Shown in pieces: positions 9,262 through 18,460 of a stretch of DNA of 64,000 bases. The notes under the pieces were generated by a model, which was not told where the DNA came from, did no database searches, and saw only the letters and a program-made list of their open reading frames with translations. The stretch spans positions 1-64,000 of the forward strand of contig NZ_JAJAPX010000006.1 in the NCBI RefSeq assembly GCF_020523965.1. The letters run 5' to 3'. Numbering within the stretch: position 1 is the stretch's first letter; each line of letters begins with the position of its first letter. Both the position numbers and the translations under genes were made by a program. The DNA is from Neotamlana sargassicola. GTDB lineage: Bacteria > Bacteroidota > Bacteroidia > Flavobacteriales > Flavobacteriaceae.

Positions 9262-10137
9262 TTAGTTTTTTATAGCATTATAAGCCTCAAAAGGTCTGTC
9301 TGTTGCAATTATATCTATACCTTTTTTAGACCAAACCCTGTATAATGAATCGTTTTTTGCGCTCGCTTGTTTATCTAGGTTTCCTAATGTTCCTAAAATT
9401 GTTTTGATACCATAATCGTGTATTTTACTGTATAACGTATTTGGCGACAAACGTGTTCCTGTAAAGGCTAGCATATTTTGGGTAGGGATTCCTGAGTGTA
9501 TTAACCAATCGAGTTCTTTTTCGTTTCTTGCTGAAACTGATAAAAGTAATTCTGGAGCTTCTTTGTAAGCAGCTGTGGCTTGATCTAAATTGTAAGTTAT
9601 AATAATCGCAATATCTTCAGCTTTAATTTCCTTTATTTGATTTACTACTTTTTTTACTGAAACACCCCGTTTTATATCGACTGTTAAAATTACATTATTA
9701 GTTTTTGCCCACTGTAAAACATCTTTAAATAACGGAATTTTGAAAGATGTTTCATTTCCAAAATCATCTTTTAAATTATACTGTAAAAGTTCTTTATAAG
9801 TAAAATTTGATACTTTACCGTTTCCTGTTGATGTTCTGTTTATGGCATTATCATGCATTAAAACTAAAACACTATCTTTAGTTAGTGCAACATCTATTTC
9901 GTATATCGCACCTTTAATACTGTCGTTTATAAACTGAATTGTTTCTAAACAATTTTCAGGATAATTTTTTATGTTTTTTCCGCCGCGGTGAACACTTACT
10001 AAAGTTGAAGCTTCCGTAGAATAAGAAAACTTACTTAATAAAACAGATGGTTTAGTTTTTTCTGGTTGTTCTTCTTGTTTTGGTGCTTGTTTACATGATA
10101 CACTAACAAGCAGAAATAAAACGAATAAATATTTCAT
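9262..10137 (-). CDS. Glycerophosphodiester phosphodiesterase family lipoprotein
   Basis: Predicted to hydrolyse glycerophosphodiesters to glycerol-3-phosphate and an alcohol. The 291-residue protein has a lipoprotein signal with the lipobox cysteine at residue 15 (VSVSC). The GDPD barrel carries its usual signature: HRGGKN near residue 50, ENCLE, YEIDVALTKD for metal binding, the catalytic-loop histidine in LMHDNAINRTS, and VDIKRG further on. The lipid anchor implies the periplasm or outer membrane. It lies downstream of an Oar-like TonB receptor but a terminator-like hairpin separates them, so a shared substrate is only a guess. Confidence 0.9.
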   Translation of the reverse strand: MKYLFVLFLLVSVSCKQAPKQEEQPEKTKPSVLLSKFSYSTEASTLVSVHRGGKNIKNYPENCLETIQFINDSIKGAIYEIDVALTKDSVLVLMHDNAINRTSTGNGKVSNFTYKELLQYNLKDDFGNETSFKIPLFKDVLQWAKTNNVILTVDIKRGVSVKKVVNQIKEIKAEDIAIIITYNLDQATAAYKEAPELLLSVSARNEKELDWLIHSGIPTQNMLAFTGTRLSPNTLYSKIHDYGIKTILGTLGNLDKQASAKNDSLYRVWSKKGIDIIATDRPFEAYNAIKN

Positions 10138-10141
10138 ATAT

Positions 10142-10175
10142 AAAAAAATTGCGCCCCTGAATTAGGAGCGCAAAT
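10142..10175 (-). terminator. Terminator after the TonB-dependent receptor gene
   Basis: A 10-bp stem with one mismatch (ttgcgcccct / aggagcgcaa) and a 5-nt loop. On the minus strand it is followed by a run of seven T, as expected for transcription leaving the receptor gene. Confidence 0.65.
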
Positions 10176-10198
10176 TTAAGAATATATAAGCTATTATT

Positions 10199-13100
10199 TT
10201 AGAAAATATAACGTAAACCTACTTGCATTTGCCATCTAGAAGCTAAACTAGAATCGTAGCCAAAAGTACTTGTACTTGCATCGCCATCAAAAGTGTAAGT
10301 TGGTGTGTTGGTATCATCAACCGTAACACCTAAAATTTGTACGTTGTTTGGTTGTTGAATTAATCCCCAATCTGAACTTAATAAATTACCAATATTTAAA
10401 ATATCTAAACTAAATTGAATGGTATTTGTTTTATCATTAGATACCTTAATTTTATAATCTTGAAGAAATTTTAAGTCCCATTTTCCTCTCCAAGGCGCTA
10501 AAGCTCCATAACGCTCTGCATATTCACCACGACGGTCGCTTAAATAATCGTCTTGTTGAATGTAACTTTCAAAAGCAGCAGCATCGGCAGCATCGGCAAA
10601 ATTCATTTGCGTAACCTCGGTTGCGGTTGGAATATAAATTAAATCGTTTAAAGAAGAACCGTCTCCATTAATATCGCCACCGTATGTGTAGTTAAAACGT
10701 CCGCCTTGAGCATACTCAAAAAATGTAGATATAGTTGTAGACCACTTATCGTTTCCGTAATTCCATTTTTTACTTGCAACACCAATAAAACGGTGTGTAT
10801 CTCCATATTTAGAATACGCTAAAACATCATCATTAACATTTCCTAAAGCAGGGTTAGCAGCAAATGCATCACCTGTAATTTCAGCTTCAATAGAGTTTAC
10901 ATCTTTAGAGTTTAAATAGTTGTATGCTAACATAGTATAAAGCCCGTTGCTAAAGTTTTTCTGTGCTTTTAACGACACATTCCAAATTCTACCTTCATCA
11001 GAATTCGACATAACATAAGCGTTTGCATTAGCAGGAAAAGGCACATCTACTTGAACATAATCTGCAGCAGTATAAGTGGCTCTGTTATCTACACCTTCTA
11101 AAGTTCCTGTTGGTTCTATTAATCCCCAATTTTGAACATGAGCTGCATTTATATCTTTTGTATAAGATACATCGGCAGTTAATACAATACCATTTTCTAG
11201 TTTTTTATCTACACCTAAATTTGTTCTCCAAACTTGTGGGAACTTATAATCTGGATCTACAGCTTGGTGGAACCACCAGTTTGGGTTACCAATTTGGTTA
11301 CCTAACCATACAAATGGGAAACGACCTGTAAATAAACCAGAACCACCACGTAATTGAAAGGTTTCATCGCCATTTACATCGTAATTAAAACCAACTCTTG
11401 GAGATATTAACCACTTATTGCTTGGCATTTCGGTATTATCGATATATTGTATTTCACCTGTATTTGGATTTACATACGGAGTACCCGGAGCATAATCTGT
11501 TGTACCGTCGATAACGTCTTGTGCTTTATCTGAAGAATCAAAAAATAATGGCTTATCAAAACGAACACCATATGTTAATTTAAACTTATCCGAAGCGTTC
11601 CACTCGTCTTGCATATAAAAAGATAATTGCCCTACGTTGGTTTCTGCAAGTGCCCAAGAATCGTTAGCATTGTTTGAAGCAAAAGTAGCTTCGGCAGCGG
11701 TAATAGCATCAGCAATTAAACCGTTATCCACAGCCGCTAAAAAATCTGCTACAGAAGCAAATGCACCAAATGCACCTACATAACCTCTGGCATCGCCATA
11801 ACCGTAAGCTCCTAAGTTAAAAGAGTTATCAAATTCAAACTTCTCGAAGGAAACGCCTACTGTAAATGTATGATCGCCTTTGTAGAAATTTAAATTATCG
11901 GTAAATTGAAATACTTTTTGATCTAACTTATTATTAATAGAGAATGGCTCGTGACCAGCTATAATGTAGTTTGACCCATCTTGTTGTATGGTAATTGCAG
12001 GTGCTGGCGAAGAAAACGGCGTTCTAAAATCATCGAAATGTGTATAACCAACTTGTAATTTATTTGAAGATGATTCTGATAATGTTGAGTTTAATTCAAC
12101 CTGAACAGATTTAATGTTGTTATTAATTTCGTAGCCAGAATTTTCAAACTGTAATGTTGATGCATTTGGGCCTCTAAAACCCAATGCTGTTGGGTGTGCT
12201 GGGTTTCCTTTTGATGCATTTAAAAAATTATAAATTACCGCTAACCTATGATCATCGTTAATATTCCAATCTATTTTAAAAATACCTTTTGTTGATTCTG
12301 ATGCATAAGTAAACCCTTGATAAGCACCTGTATTATAACCAATTGAACCTAAGGCATCTTGCACTAAGATTAAATCGGATTCTGTAACACGAGACTCATT
12401 AATAGCTCCAGAGCCGGTATTTGGTACCCAGCCATTCGTTCCTAAATCGTCACGCTCATCACTTTCAAAATTAGCAAAAAAGAACAATTTGTTTTTAATA
12501 ATTGGCCCTCCAATACTTACACCATATTGTGTTTGGTTTAAATCTGGACGAATAACTTCGTCTCCCTTAATTTTTTTACCTGTCATGCTTTCATTTCTAT
12601 AAAAACCATAAACCGTTCCATGAAACTCATTGGTTCCACTCTTTGTAACGGCGTTTACAGAAGCACCTGTAAAACCAGATTGCGTAACATCGTAAGGCGC
12701 AGTAGATACAGAAATTTGATCGATAGCGTCTAATGAAATAGGTTGCGCTCCGGTTTGTCCTCCAGGAGTTGGAGAATCTAACCCAAATGGGTTATTAAAA
12801 ATAGCTCCATCCAAAGAAAAGTTATTAAATTGATCGTTTCTACCTCCAAACGAATTACCACTTGCAGTAGGTTCTAATCGTGTAAAATCTGAAGCTGAAC
12901 GCGAAATAGTTGGTAAACGCGTAATTTCACGACGTCCAACACTAGTTTCTGCACCCGTGCGATCGCTGCCAAAAGTACCAGTTCCTTGTCCGCCTTGAAT
13001 AACAACTGCATCTAGCTGCTCACTATCGGACGCCATAACAATATCTAAATTTTGCGTTTTACCTAATGTTAAATAAACATCGTTAAAAGTTTGTTCCTTA

Positions 13101-13351
13101 TAACCAACAAAACTTACTGTAATTGCATACGGCCCACCAACACGCAGGTTGAGTAAATTAAAACGGCCATCAAAATTTGTTGCTGCTCCGTACTTTGTAC
13201 CTGTTGGCGTGTGTATAGCTACAACATTGGCTCCAGGAAGTGGTACGGAGGCGTCGTCTAAAATAAGTCCTTTAATGTTTGATGTAGTTACCTGCGAAAA
13301 GGTGAAAACACTAAAACATAAAAAAGAAAATAAAATTAATGTTTTTTTCAT
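10199..13351 (-). CDS. Oar-like TonB-dependent receptor with N-terminal carboxypeptidase-regulatory-like domain
   Basis: A 1050-residue outer-membrane receptor. A signal peptide (1-20, ending FTFSQ) leads into a CarboxypepD_reg-like sandwich (about 22-110, IKGLILDDASVPLPGANVVA, SFVGYKEQTF). A plug domain follows (about 120-240; LDAIDQISVSTAPYDVTQSG, GASVNAVTKSGTNEFHG), then a long barrel ending in WQMQVGLRYIF, whose terminal Phe suits BAM insertion. The plug resembles the Oar group. No clear TonB box is seen and no SusD partner is coded next to it, so it is not a standard polysaccharide-utilisation pair. Substrate unknown. Confidence 0.92.
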   Translation of the reverse strand: MKKTLILFSFLCFSVFTFSQVTTSNIKGLILDDASVPLPGANVVAIHTPTGTKYGAATNFDGRFNLLNLRVGGPYAITVSFVGYKEQTFNDVYLTLGKTQNLDIVMASDSEQLDAVVIQGGQGTGTFGSDRTGAETSVGRREITRLPTISRSASDFTRLEPTASGNSFGGRNDQFNNFSLDGAIFNNPFGLDSPTPGGQTGAQPISLDAIDQISVSTAPYDVTQSGFTGASVNAVTKSGTNEFHGTVYGFYRNESMTGKKIKGDEVIRPDLNQTQYGVSIGGPIIKNKLFFFANFESDERDDLGTNGWVPNTGSGAINESRVTESDLILVQDALGSIGYNTGAYQGFTYASESTKGIFKIDWNINDDHRLAVIYNFLNASKGNPAHPTALGFRGPNASTLQFENSGYEINNNIKSVQVELNSTLSESSSNKLQVGYTHFDDFRTPFSSPAPAITIQQDGSNYIIAGHEPFSINNKLDQKVFQFTDNLNFYKGDHTFTVGVSFEKFEFDNSFNLGAYGYGDARGYVGAFGAFASVADFLAAVDNGLIADAITAAEATFASNNANDSWALAETNVGQLSFYMQDEWNASDKFKLTYGVRFDKPLFFDSSDKAQDVIDGTTDYAPGTPYVNPNTGEIQYIDNTEMPSNKWLISPRVGFNYDVNGDETFQLRGGSGLFTGRFPFVWLGNQIGNPNWWFHQAVDPDYKFPQVWRTNLGVDKKLENGIVLTADVSYTKDINAAHVQNWGLIEPTGTLEGVDNRATYTAADYVQVDVPFPANANAYVMSNSDEGRIWNVSLKAQKNFSNGLYTMLAYNYLNSKDVNSIEAEITGDAFAANPALGNVNDDVLAYSKYGDTHRFIGVASKKWNYGNDKWSTTISTFFEYAQGGRFNYTYGGDINGDGSSLNDLIYIPTATEVTQMNFADAADAAAFESYIQQDDYLSDRRGEYAERYGALAPWRGKWDLKFLQDYKIKVSNDKTNTIQFSLDILNIGNLLSSDWGLIQQPNNVQILGVTVDDTNTPTYTFDGDASTSTFGYDSSLASRWQMQVGLRYIF

Positions 13352-13421
13352 GAGTTAATTTTTAAAGTTAGTTTAAGCTTTTATTATGCACGCATAATTA
13401 TTATTGACGTAAATTTAAGAC

Positions 13422-13450
13422 AAAAAAAAGCCACTCGAAAGAGTGGCTTT
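13422..13450 (-). terminator. Terminator of the rpsF-rpsR-rplI operon
   Basis: A 10-bp perfect stem (aaagccactc / gagtggcttt) with a GAAA loop. On the minus strand it is followed by an eight-T run. It begins 34 nt after the rplI stop. Confidence 0.88.
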
Positions 13451-13484
13451 ACAATATTTAAAAGTTTTATTAACTTTTTGTTAA

Positions 13485-13928
13485 CTATGCTTGAGCAATT
13501 ACCTCAAAAGGTAAATCAACTATTACATCTCTATGTAAACGTACAGTAGCATTATACTTACCTAAACGTTTAACAGTAGTAACTGTAATGAATTTTTTCT
13601 CAATACTTTGACCTTCTTTTTCTAAAGCTTCAGCAACATCAATGTTATTTACCGAACCAAAAAGTTTATCACCAGCACCTACTTTAGCAGCAATTTTTAC
13701 TTCTAGAGCTTTTAATGCTTCAGCAATAGCATTTGCATCATCAACAATTTTCTTTTCCTTAAAAGCTCTTTGCTTTAAGTTCTCAGCTAATACTTTTTTA
13801 GCAGATACAGTTGCTAAAATAGCTTTTCCTGTAGGAATTAAAAAGTTTCTACCGTAACCGTTCTTTACTGTTACAACATCGTCTTTAAATCCTAAATTAT
13901 CAACGTCTTGTTTTAATATAAGTTCCAT
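13485..13928 (-). CDS. rplI: 50S ribosomal protein L9
   Basis: Large-subunit protein bound near the L1 stalk. The 147-residue sequence has the N-terminal MELILKQDVDNLGFKDDVV and VKNGYGRNFLIPTGKA signature, a central helix rich in Ala/Lys, and the C-terminal domain with GKYNATVRLHRDV. Length is normal for the family. It is the last gene of the S6-S18-L9 operon, 13 nt after rpsR. Confidence 0.97.
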   Translation of the reverse strand: MELILKQDVDNLGFKDDVVTVKNGYGRNFLIPTGKAILATVSAKKVLAENLKQRAFKEKKIVDDANAIAEALKALEVKIAAKVGAGDKLFGSVNNIDVAEALEKEGQSIEKKFITVTTVKRLGKYNATVRLHRDVIVDLPFEVIAQA

Positions 13929-13941
13929 TGTTATCGGTATT

Positions 13942-14241
13942 TTATTTTAATAAATCTGCTACGTAAGGCATTAAAGCTAAATGACGCGCTCTTTTTACAG
14001 CAACAGATACTTTTCTTTGATATTTTAACGAAGTTCCAGTTAAACGACGAGGTAAAATTTTGCCTTGTTCGTTTACAAACTTTAATAAGAAATCTGGATC
14101 TTTATAATCAATATATTTAATACCAGATTTTTTGAAACGACAATATTTCTTTTGCTTGTTTGTTTCAATATTTAATGGTGTTAAATATCTAATTTCACCA
14201 TCTTTTTTTCCTTTAGACTGTTGTTCTATAGATGTTGCCAT
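13942..14241 (-). CDS. rpsR: 30S ribosomal protein S18
   Basis: Small-subunit protein that pairs with S6 on the platform. The 99-residue protein has the core [30 protein letters not shown] and a basic C terminus ([19 protein letters not shown]). The extended N terminus ([20 protein letters not shown]) makes it longer than the E. coli protein (about 75 aa). It follows rpsF by only 3 nt, implying translational coupling. Confidence 0.97.
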   Translation of the reverse strand: MATSIEQQSKGKKDGEIRYLTPLNIETNKQKKYCRFKKSGIKYIDYKDPDFLLKFVNEQGKILPRRLTGTSLKYQRKVSVAVKRARHLALMPYVADLLK

Positions 14242-14244
14242 GAT

Positions 14245-14583
14245 TTACGCTTTTACTTTAAGTTTTTCTCTTCTACGTTCTGCCCAAGCCACTGCATGCT
14301 TGTCTAATTTTACAGTTAAATAACGCATAAAACGCTCATCACGTCTAAACTCAATTTCTAAAGCGTTAATAACTTCTCCTGGTACAGTGTACTCAAATAA
14401 ATGGTAAAAGCCACTTTTTTTGTTTTGAATTGGGTAAGCTAATTTTTTTAAGCCCCAATCTTCTTTCGATATCATCTTAGCACCGTTGGAAACAAGAAAA
14501 TCTTCGTATTTCTTTACTGTTTCCTTTATCTGATCTTCAGATAAAACGGGATTTAAGATGAAAACAGTTTCATAATGATTCAT
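14245..14583 (-). CDS. rpsF: 30S ribosomal protein S6
   Basis: First gene of the operon, 112 residues. It begins MNHYETVFILNPVLSEDQI, a typical S6 start, and contains EDWGLKKLAYPIQNKKSG and FRRDERFMRYLTVKLDKHA. S6 binds S18 and the central domain of 16S rRNA. A promoter matching the Bacteroidota consensus lies 32-62 nt upstream. Confidence 0.97.
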   Translation of the reverse strand: MNHYETVFILNPVLSEDQIKETVKKYEDFLVSNGAKMISKEDWGLKKLAYPIQNKKSGFYHLFEYTVPGEVINALEIEFRRDERFMRYLTVKLDKHAVAWAERRREKLKVKA

Positions 14584-14614
14584 AAAAAATTTATTTAAAA
14601 TTTAAAATTGGCTG

Positions 14615-14645
14615 CAAAAATATATAATATTTGTATATTAGACAA
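14615..14645 (-). promoter_or_regulatory. Promoter of the rpsF-rpsR-rplI operon
   Basis: On the minus strand, TTG (14645-14643), a 20-nt spacer and TATTTTTG (14622-14615) match the Bacteroidota sigma-A promoter (TTG, 17-23 nt, TAnnTTTG). The -7 element lies 31 nt before the rpsF ATG. This is one of the best promoter matches in the window. Confidence 0.65.
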
Positions 14646-14685
14646 CTATTCTCTCTTTATTATTGTAAAATAGAACAGTTCCCAA

Positions 14686-14706
14686 TTGTTAAAAATTTGT
14701 TAAAAA
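14686..14706 (+). promoter_or_regulatory. Direct repeat upstream of the LytTR regulator gene, candidate operator
   Basis: Two copies of ttgttaaaaa start at 14686 and 14697, an 11-nt period (one helical turn), ending 20 nt before the -33 element of the regulator's promoter. LytTR proteins bind direct repeats, so autoregulation is possible. The AT-rich composition makes chance or an UP-like element equally reasonable. Confidence 0.3.
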
Positions 14707-14726
14707 ACACATTTCACCGATGATTT

Positions 14727-14757
14727 TTGGTTTTTAGCGGAATTTATTGTAATATTG
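14727..14757 (+). promoter_or_regulatory. Promoter of the LytTR response regulator gene
   Basis: TTG (14727-14729), a 20-nt spacer and TAATATTG (14750-14757), one base from TAnnTTTG. The -7 element ends 32 nt before the ATG at 14790. Confidence 0.5.
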
Positions 14758-14789
14758 TCGATATCTTAACCGAAATAATTTAAAATGTT

Positions 14790-15485
14790 ATGACTTTAAA
14801 CTGTGTAGTAGTAGATGATTCAGCAATACAACGTCTTTCTATAGTAAAGCTTGTTGAAAATCATCCTTCCCTTAACTTAATCGCAGAGTACAGTAGTGCT
14901 CTAGAGACAAAAAATGGTTTAAATACGCATCAAGTAGATTTAATTTTTCTGGACATTGAAATGCCCGTATTAAATGGATTTGAGCTTTTAGACGTATTAA
15001 ACAAAAAACCACAAATTATTTTTGTAACCGGTAAAACCGAATATGCTTTTAAAGCATTTAATTACGATGCTACCGATTATTTACACAAACCTATTACTAG
15101 AGAACGTTTTAACACCTCTGTAGACAAGGCTATTGAGCAGCATAGGTTAACCTTAGATTTTAACGAAGAAGAAGGTGAACACATTTTTGTAAAAAGTAAC
15201 CTTAAAAAACGTAAAGTTTATATTAAAGACATTAAGTGGATTGAAGCTCTTGGGGACTATGTTAAGCTTGTTACAGAAGAAAACAGCTTAGTGGTTTTAT
15301 CTACTATGAAGTCGTTTGAAGCTGAATTACCAGAAGGTAAGTTTTTAAGAATACACAAATCATATATTGTTAATTTAGATAAAATTGACAGATTTAACAG
15401 TAAAAATGTTGAAGTTGGTGCTTACGAAATTCCGTTAAGCAGAAACAAAAAAACGCAACTTGTTGATGCTTTAAATAATATTTAA
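14790..15485 (+). CDS. LytTR family DNA-binding response regulator
   Basis: A 231-residue transcription regulator. The receiver domain (about 1-120) has the acidic pair Asp9/Asp10, phospho-acceptor Asp55 in LIFLDIEMP, Thr80 and Lys100 in the YLHKP motif, so it should be phosphorylatable. The LytTR DNA-binding domain (about 130-230) shows the family pattern IKWIEALGDYVKLVT, FLRIHKSYIVNLDKI and the C-terminal IPLSRNKK. No histidine kinase gene is adjacent, so its partner is elsewhere. It is divergent from the rpsF operon. Target genes unknown. Confidence 0.93.
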   Translation: MTLNCVVVDDSAIQRLSIVKLVENHPSLNLIAEYSSALETKNGLNTHQVDLIFLDIEMPVLNGFELLDVLNKKPQIIFVTGKTEYAFKAFNYDATDYLHKPITRERFNTSVDKAIEQHRLTLDFNEEEGEHIFVKSNLKKRKVYIKDIKWIEALGDYVKLVTEENSLVVLSTMKSFEAELPEGKFLRIHKSYIVNLDKIDRFNSKNVEVGAYEIPLSRNKKTQLVDALNNI

Positions 15486-15578
15486 ACATCCAAGAAAAAA
15501 AAGGGTAAATTAAATTCCTTTTATAACTCTAGTATTAAAAAAAACACTTGACCCCAAATCAATTTATTTTTTTTTGAA

Positions 15579-18032
15579 TTAAAAGTTATCGACATTTAAA
15601 ATTACTCTAACCGACCTAAAATCTTTAACACTAAAGAAGCTATTATTAATTTTTGTAATAGCTTCTTTTGTTTTTTGCAAAGACTGCTCTTTTGGAATTT
15701 TTATTAAAATATTTTTGTGAAACTGGTTTCTAATACGAGCTACTGGCGGTGCTTCTGGCCCCAAAACATTATTTTTAAAAACCTGCCTTAATGATTTTGC
15801 TAACCATATTGATGCAGTCTCTACTCTATTATAATCTTTATGCTTTAATGTAATTTTTATTTGCTTATAAACCGGTGGATATTTAAAATTGAAACGTTCG
15901 TCCATTTGTTCCTTAAACATCTCCACATAATTATTGGTAGAAACCTGTTGCAAAATTTTATGATGCGGATTATAAGTTTGTATTAATACCTTACCTCGTT
16001 CTTTAGTTCGCCCTGCCCTACCTGCCACTTGTTGCATAAGTTGGAAACTACGCTCGTGCGCCCTAAAGTCTGGAAAATTAAGCATACTATCTGCATTCAT
16101 TATGCCTACTAGTTTTATATTTCTAAAATCTAAACCCTTGGTTAGCATTTGTGTACCAACTAAAATATCTATTTCTTGTTGCTCAAGAGCCGTTATTATT
16201 TTTTGATAACCATATTTACCACGTGTGGTATCTAAATCCATTCTGGCGACTTTATGGTTTGGAAATAACACCTCGACCTCCTTTTCAATTTGTTGGGTAC
16301 CCAAACCTTTACTGTCTAAATCTTGACTACCGCAGGCCATACAATCTTGAATCATAACAGTATTGTAACCACAATAATGGCAACGTAATTGATTTCTGTA
16401 TTGATGATAAGTTAAACTTACATCGCAGTTTGGGCATTGAGGTGAATTACCACAAGTGTTGCACTCAATAATTGGAGAATAGCCACGACGATTTTGAAAT
16501 AATATTACTTGGTAACCTTCGCTTAAAGCTTCAGTCATTTCTTCGATTAATCGGTCACTAAAATGACCTTTCATTCGCTTTTTTTTATGCTTATCTTTTA
16601 AATCTACTAATTCAATGTCTGGCATTAACACATTGTTATACCTATGCATTAATTCAACTAAACCATACTTATTTTGTTTCGCATTAAAATAGCTTTCTAA
16701 ACTCGGTGTTGCCGACCCTAAAAGCACTTTCGCTTTATGTAAATTGGCTAAAACTATACTTGTATCTCTGGCTTGATAACGAGGTGCCGGATCGAATTGT
16801 TTAAAAGATTGCTCGTGTTCTTCATCTACAATTATTAATCCTAGGTTAATAAAAGGCATAAAAATAGAAGAACGTGCCCCTAATATTATTTGTGCTTTTT
16901 TTGAATTACTTAAAACGTTATTCCAAACCTCTACACGTTCGTGTGTTGAGTATTTTGAATGAAAAACTGCTACTTGCTCTCCGAAATAATTTTGTAATCT
17001 ATTTACCAATTGTGTCGTTAGCGCGATTTCTGGAAGTAAATACAAAACTTGCTGTTTTTTACTTAATGCATCCTCTATTAATTTAACATAAATTTCGGTT
17101 TTACCAGACGATGTTACACCGTGTAATAATGTTACATTTTGAGTTTTAAATGATTCTAAAATTTCATTATATGCCTTATTTTGATGCGTATTAAGCTGTT
17201 TACTATCCTCTGTTTGTTCTCCCGAATAGCTAACCCGATCTGTTTGTATATGGTATTCTTCAAAAATTTCTTTATCTATTAAAGTTTTAATAATTCCCGA
17301 AGACGCATTTATTGCATTTGATAATTCTGAAACTTTAACTGGCTTCTTAGTTTTTGCAGCTAAAGAAAACAAGCTTAAAACAACTTCCTTTTGCTTATGT
17401 GCTCTTCCTAAATCTTCTAACAAGCCTTGAAGTGCTTCATCTGAATTATAATTTGAATGCAATCTTACATAACGAACTAGTTTAGGTATATATTTTTCGT
17501 AAACCTCTTCTTCAACAATAATAGCTTCTTTTTCTATTAAAGACTTAATTACAGGAAGTACATTTTTTTTGTTTAAAATATTTGAAACATCATGTATTTT
17601 TAATGATGATTGATGATGAAGTGCTTCGTAAATTAAGAACTCATCATCTTTTAAAACAGTTTCATTAATTACTTTTTTTGTGTTTTTAGTAATTAATGTC
17701 TCACTTTCTAAAATAAACGCACTTGGTAAAGCAGCTCGCATTATATCGCCTAAAGTACACATATAATATTTTGCCATCCATTGCCAAAGCTGTAATTGTG
17801 ATGGTGTTACAATAGGGAAATCGTCAAGAATTTGATGAATTTCTTTTGCTTCGTAAGCAATTGGAGCTAGGTTGTGTATGCTAGAAACAATACCCGTGTA
17901 AATTTTGCTTTTACCAAAAGGCACAGCAACGCGCATACCAGGTTTTAAAAACTTGGCTTCAGCTTCTGATACACTATAGGTAAACAGCTTTTGTAAAGGA
18001 ATTGGAATTATAACATCAATGAAATTATGCAT
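15579..18032 (-). CDS. priA: Primosomal protein N' (replication restart helicase PriA)
   Basis: Superfamily 2 DNA helicase that reloads the replisome at stalled forks. The 817-residue protein has the N-terminal 3'-end-binding domain (FIDVIIPIPLQKLFTYSV), Walker A HGVTSSGKTEIY near residue 307, the DEEH box near 401, the Zn region with four CxxC pairs (about 520-565: CNTC, CPNC, CHYC, CMAC) and helicase motifs such as LVGTQMLTKGLDF and QVAGRAGR. All eight zinc cysteines are present. It is transcribed alone, and a terminator lies between it and the small lipoprotein gene upstream. Confidence 0.96.
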   Translation of the reverse strand: MHNFIDVIIPIPLQKLFTYSVSEAEAKFLKPGMRVAVPFGKSKIYTGIVSSIHNLAPIAYEAKEIHQILDDFPIVTPSQLQLWQWMAKYYMCTLGDIMRAALPSAFILESETLITKNTKKVINETVLKDDEFLIYEALHHQSSLKIHDVSNILNKKNVLPVIKSLIEKEAIIVEEEVYEKYIPKLVRYVRLHSNYNSDEALQGLLEDLGRAHKQKEVVLSLFSLAAKTKKPVKVSELSNAINASSGIIKTLIDKEIFEEYHIQTDRVSYSGEQTEDSKQLNTHQNKAYNEILESFKTQNVTLLHGVTSSGKTEIYVKLIEDALSKKQQVLYLLPEIALTTQLVNRLQNYFGEQVAVFHSKYSTHERVEVWNNVLSNSKKAQIILGARSSIFMPFINLGLIIVDEEHEQSFKQFDPAPRYQARDTSIVLANLHKAKVLLGSATPSLESYFNAKQNKYGLVELMHRYNNVLMPDIELVDLKDKHKKKRMKGHFSDRLIEEMTEALSEGYQVILFQNRRGYSPIIECNTCGNSPQCPNCDVSLTYHQYRNQLRCHYCGYNTVMIQDCMACGSQDLDSKGLGTQQIEKEVEVLFPNHKVARMDLDTTRGKYGYQKIITALEQQEIDILVGTQMLTKGLDFRNIKLVGIMNADSMLNFPDFRAHERSFQLMQQVAGRAGRTKERGKVLIQTYNPHHKILQQVSTNNYVEMFKEQMDERFNFKYPPVYKQIKITLKHKDYNRVETASIWLAKSLRQVFKNNVLGPEAPPVARIRNQFHKNILIKIPKEQSLQKTKEAITKINNSFFSVKDFRSVRVILNVDNF

Positions 18033-18097
18033 AAATCAAAGGTAAACTGTTTGCCTAAAAAACCGAATTAAAATATATCGTTTTTTTATATTAAATA

Positions 18098-18128
18098 AAA
18101 AAAGACTGCATAAAACGCAGTCTTTTTT
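18098..18128 (-). terminator. Terminator after the small lipoprotein gene
   Basis: Stem aaaaaagactgc / gcagtctttttt around a 7-nt loop (ataaaac), followed by T on either strand. It lies 75 nt past the end of the 85-aa lipoprotein gene and 66 nt before the priA start, isolating priA from upstream transcription. Confidence 0.75.
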
Positions 18129-18202
18129 CTTTAAATATCTTAATTCTAAACCCTTTAATATTTATACCCGAAAACCAGAAATGTGGGATGTAAAAAGTAA
18201 AC

Positions 18203-18460
18203 TTAATCTTCACAGTTAGCTTCCAGAGCATCGATATACTCTTGAATTTCTTCTTCATTTAGTGAACAAGATCCTTTAAGGCTTTTAAGTTCACTTATTA
18301 ATTCATCGCAAGTATAGTCATCATCATTATCATTTAATTGATATAATTTATTTAAGCAACTAATACTATCTAAGGTGTCTTTTGCAGCTTCGGCCTCAGA
18401 ACAATTTGTAAAAACTAGCATAACTAGTGCAATAATTGATACAGTAATTTTTTTTCTCAT
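18203..18460 (-). CDS. Small cysteine-containing lipoprotein of unknown function
   Basis: An 85-residue protein with a lipoprotein signal (MRKKITVSIIALVMLVFTNC; lipid cysteine at residue 20). The mature part is acidic and has four further cysteines at 35, 51, 65 and 83, regularly spaced by 14-18 residues, so two disulphides are plausible. The DNDDDY stretch is strongly acidic. I do not recognise a family. It has its own terminator, and 488 bp without a gene lie upstream. Signal peptide, terminator and coding-like composition make it a credible gene; function cannot be assigned. Confidence 0.7.
   Translation of the reverse strand: MRKKITVSIIALVMLVFTNCSEAEAAKDTLDSISCLNKLYQLNDNDDDYTCDELISELKSLKGSCSLNEEEIQEYIDALEANCED

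Noticed and set aside
15486-15578. Terminator between the LytTR gene and priA
   Set aside because: There are A and T runs but no stable stem.
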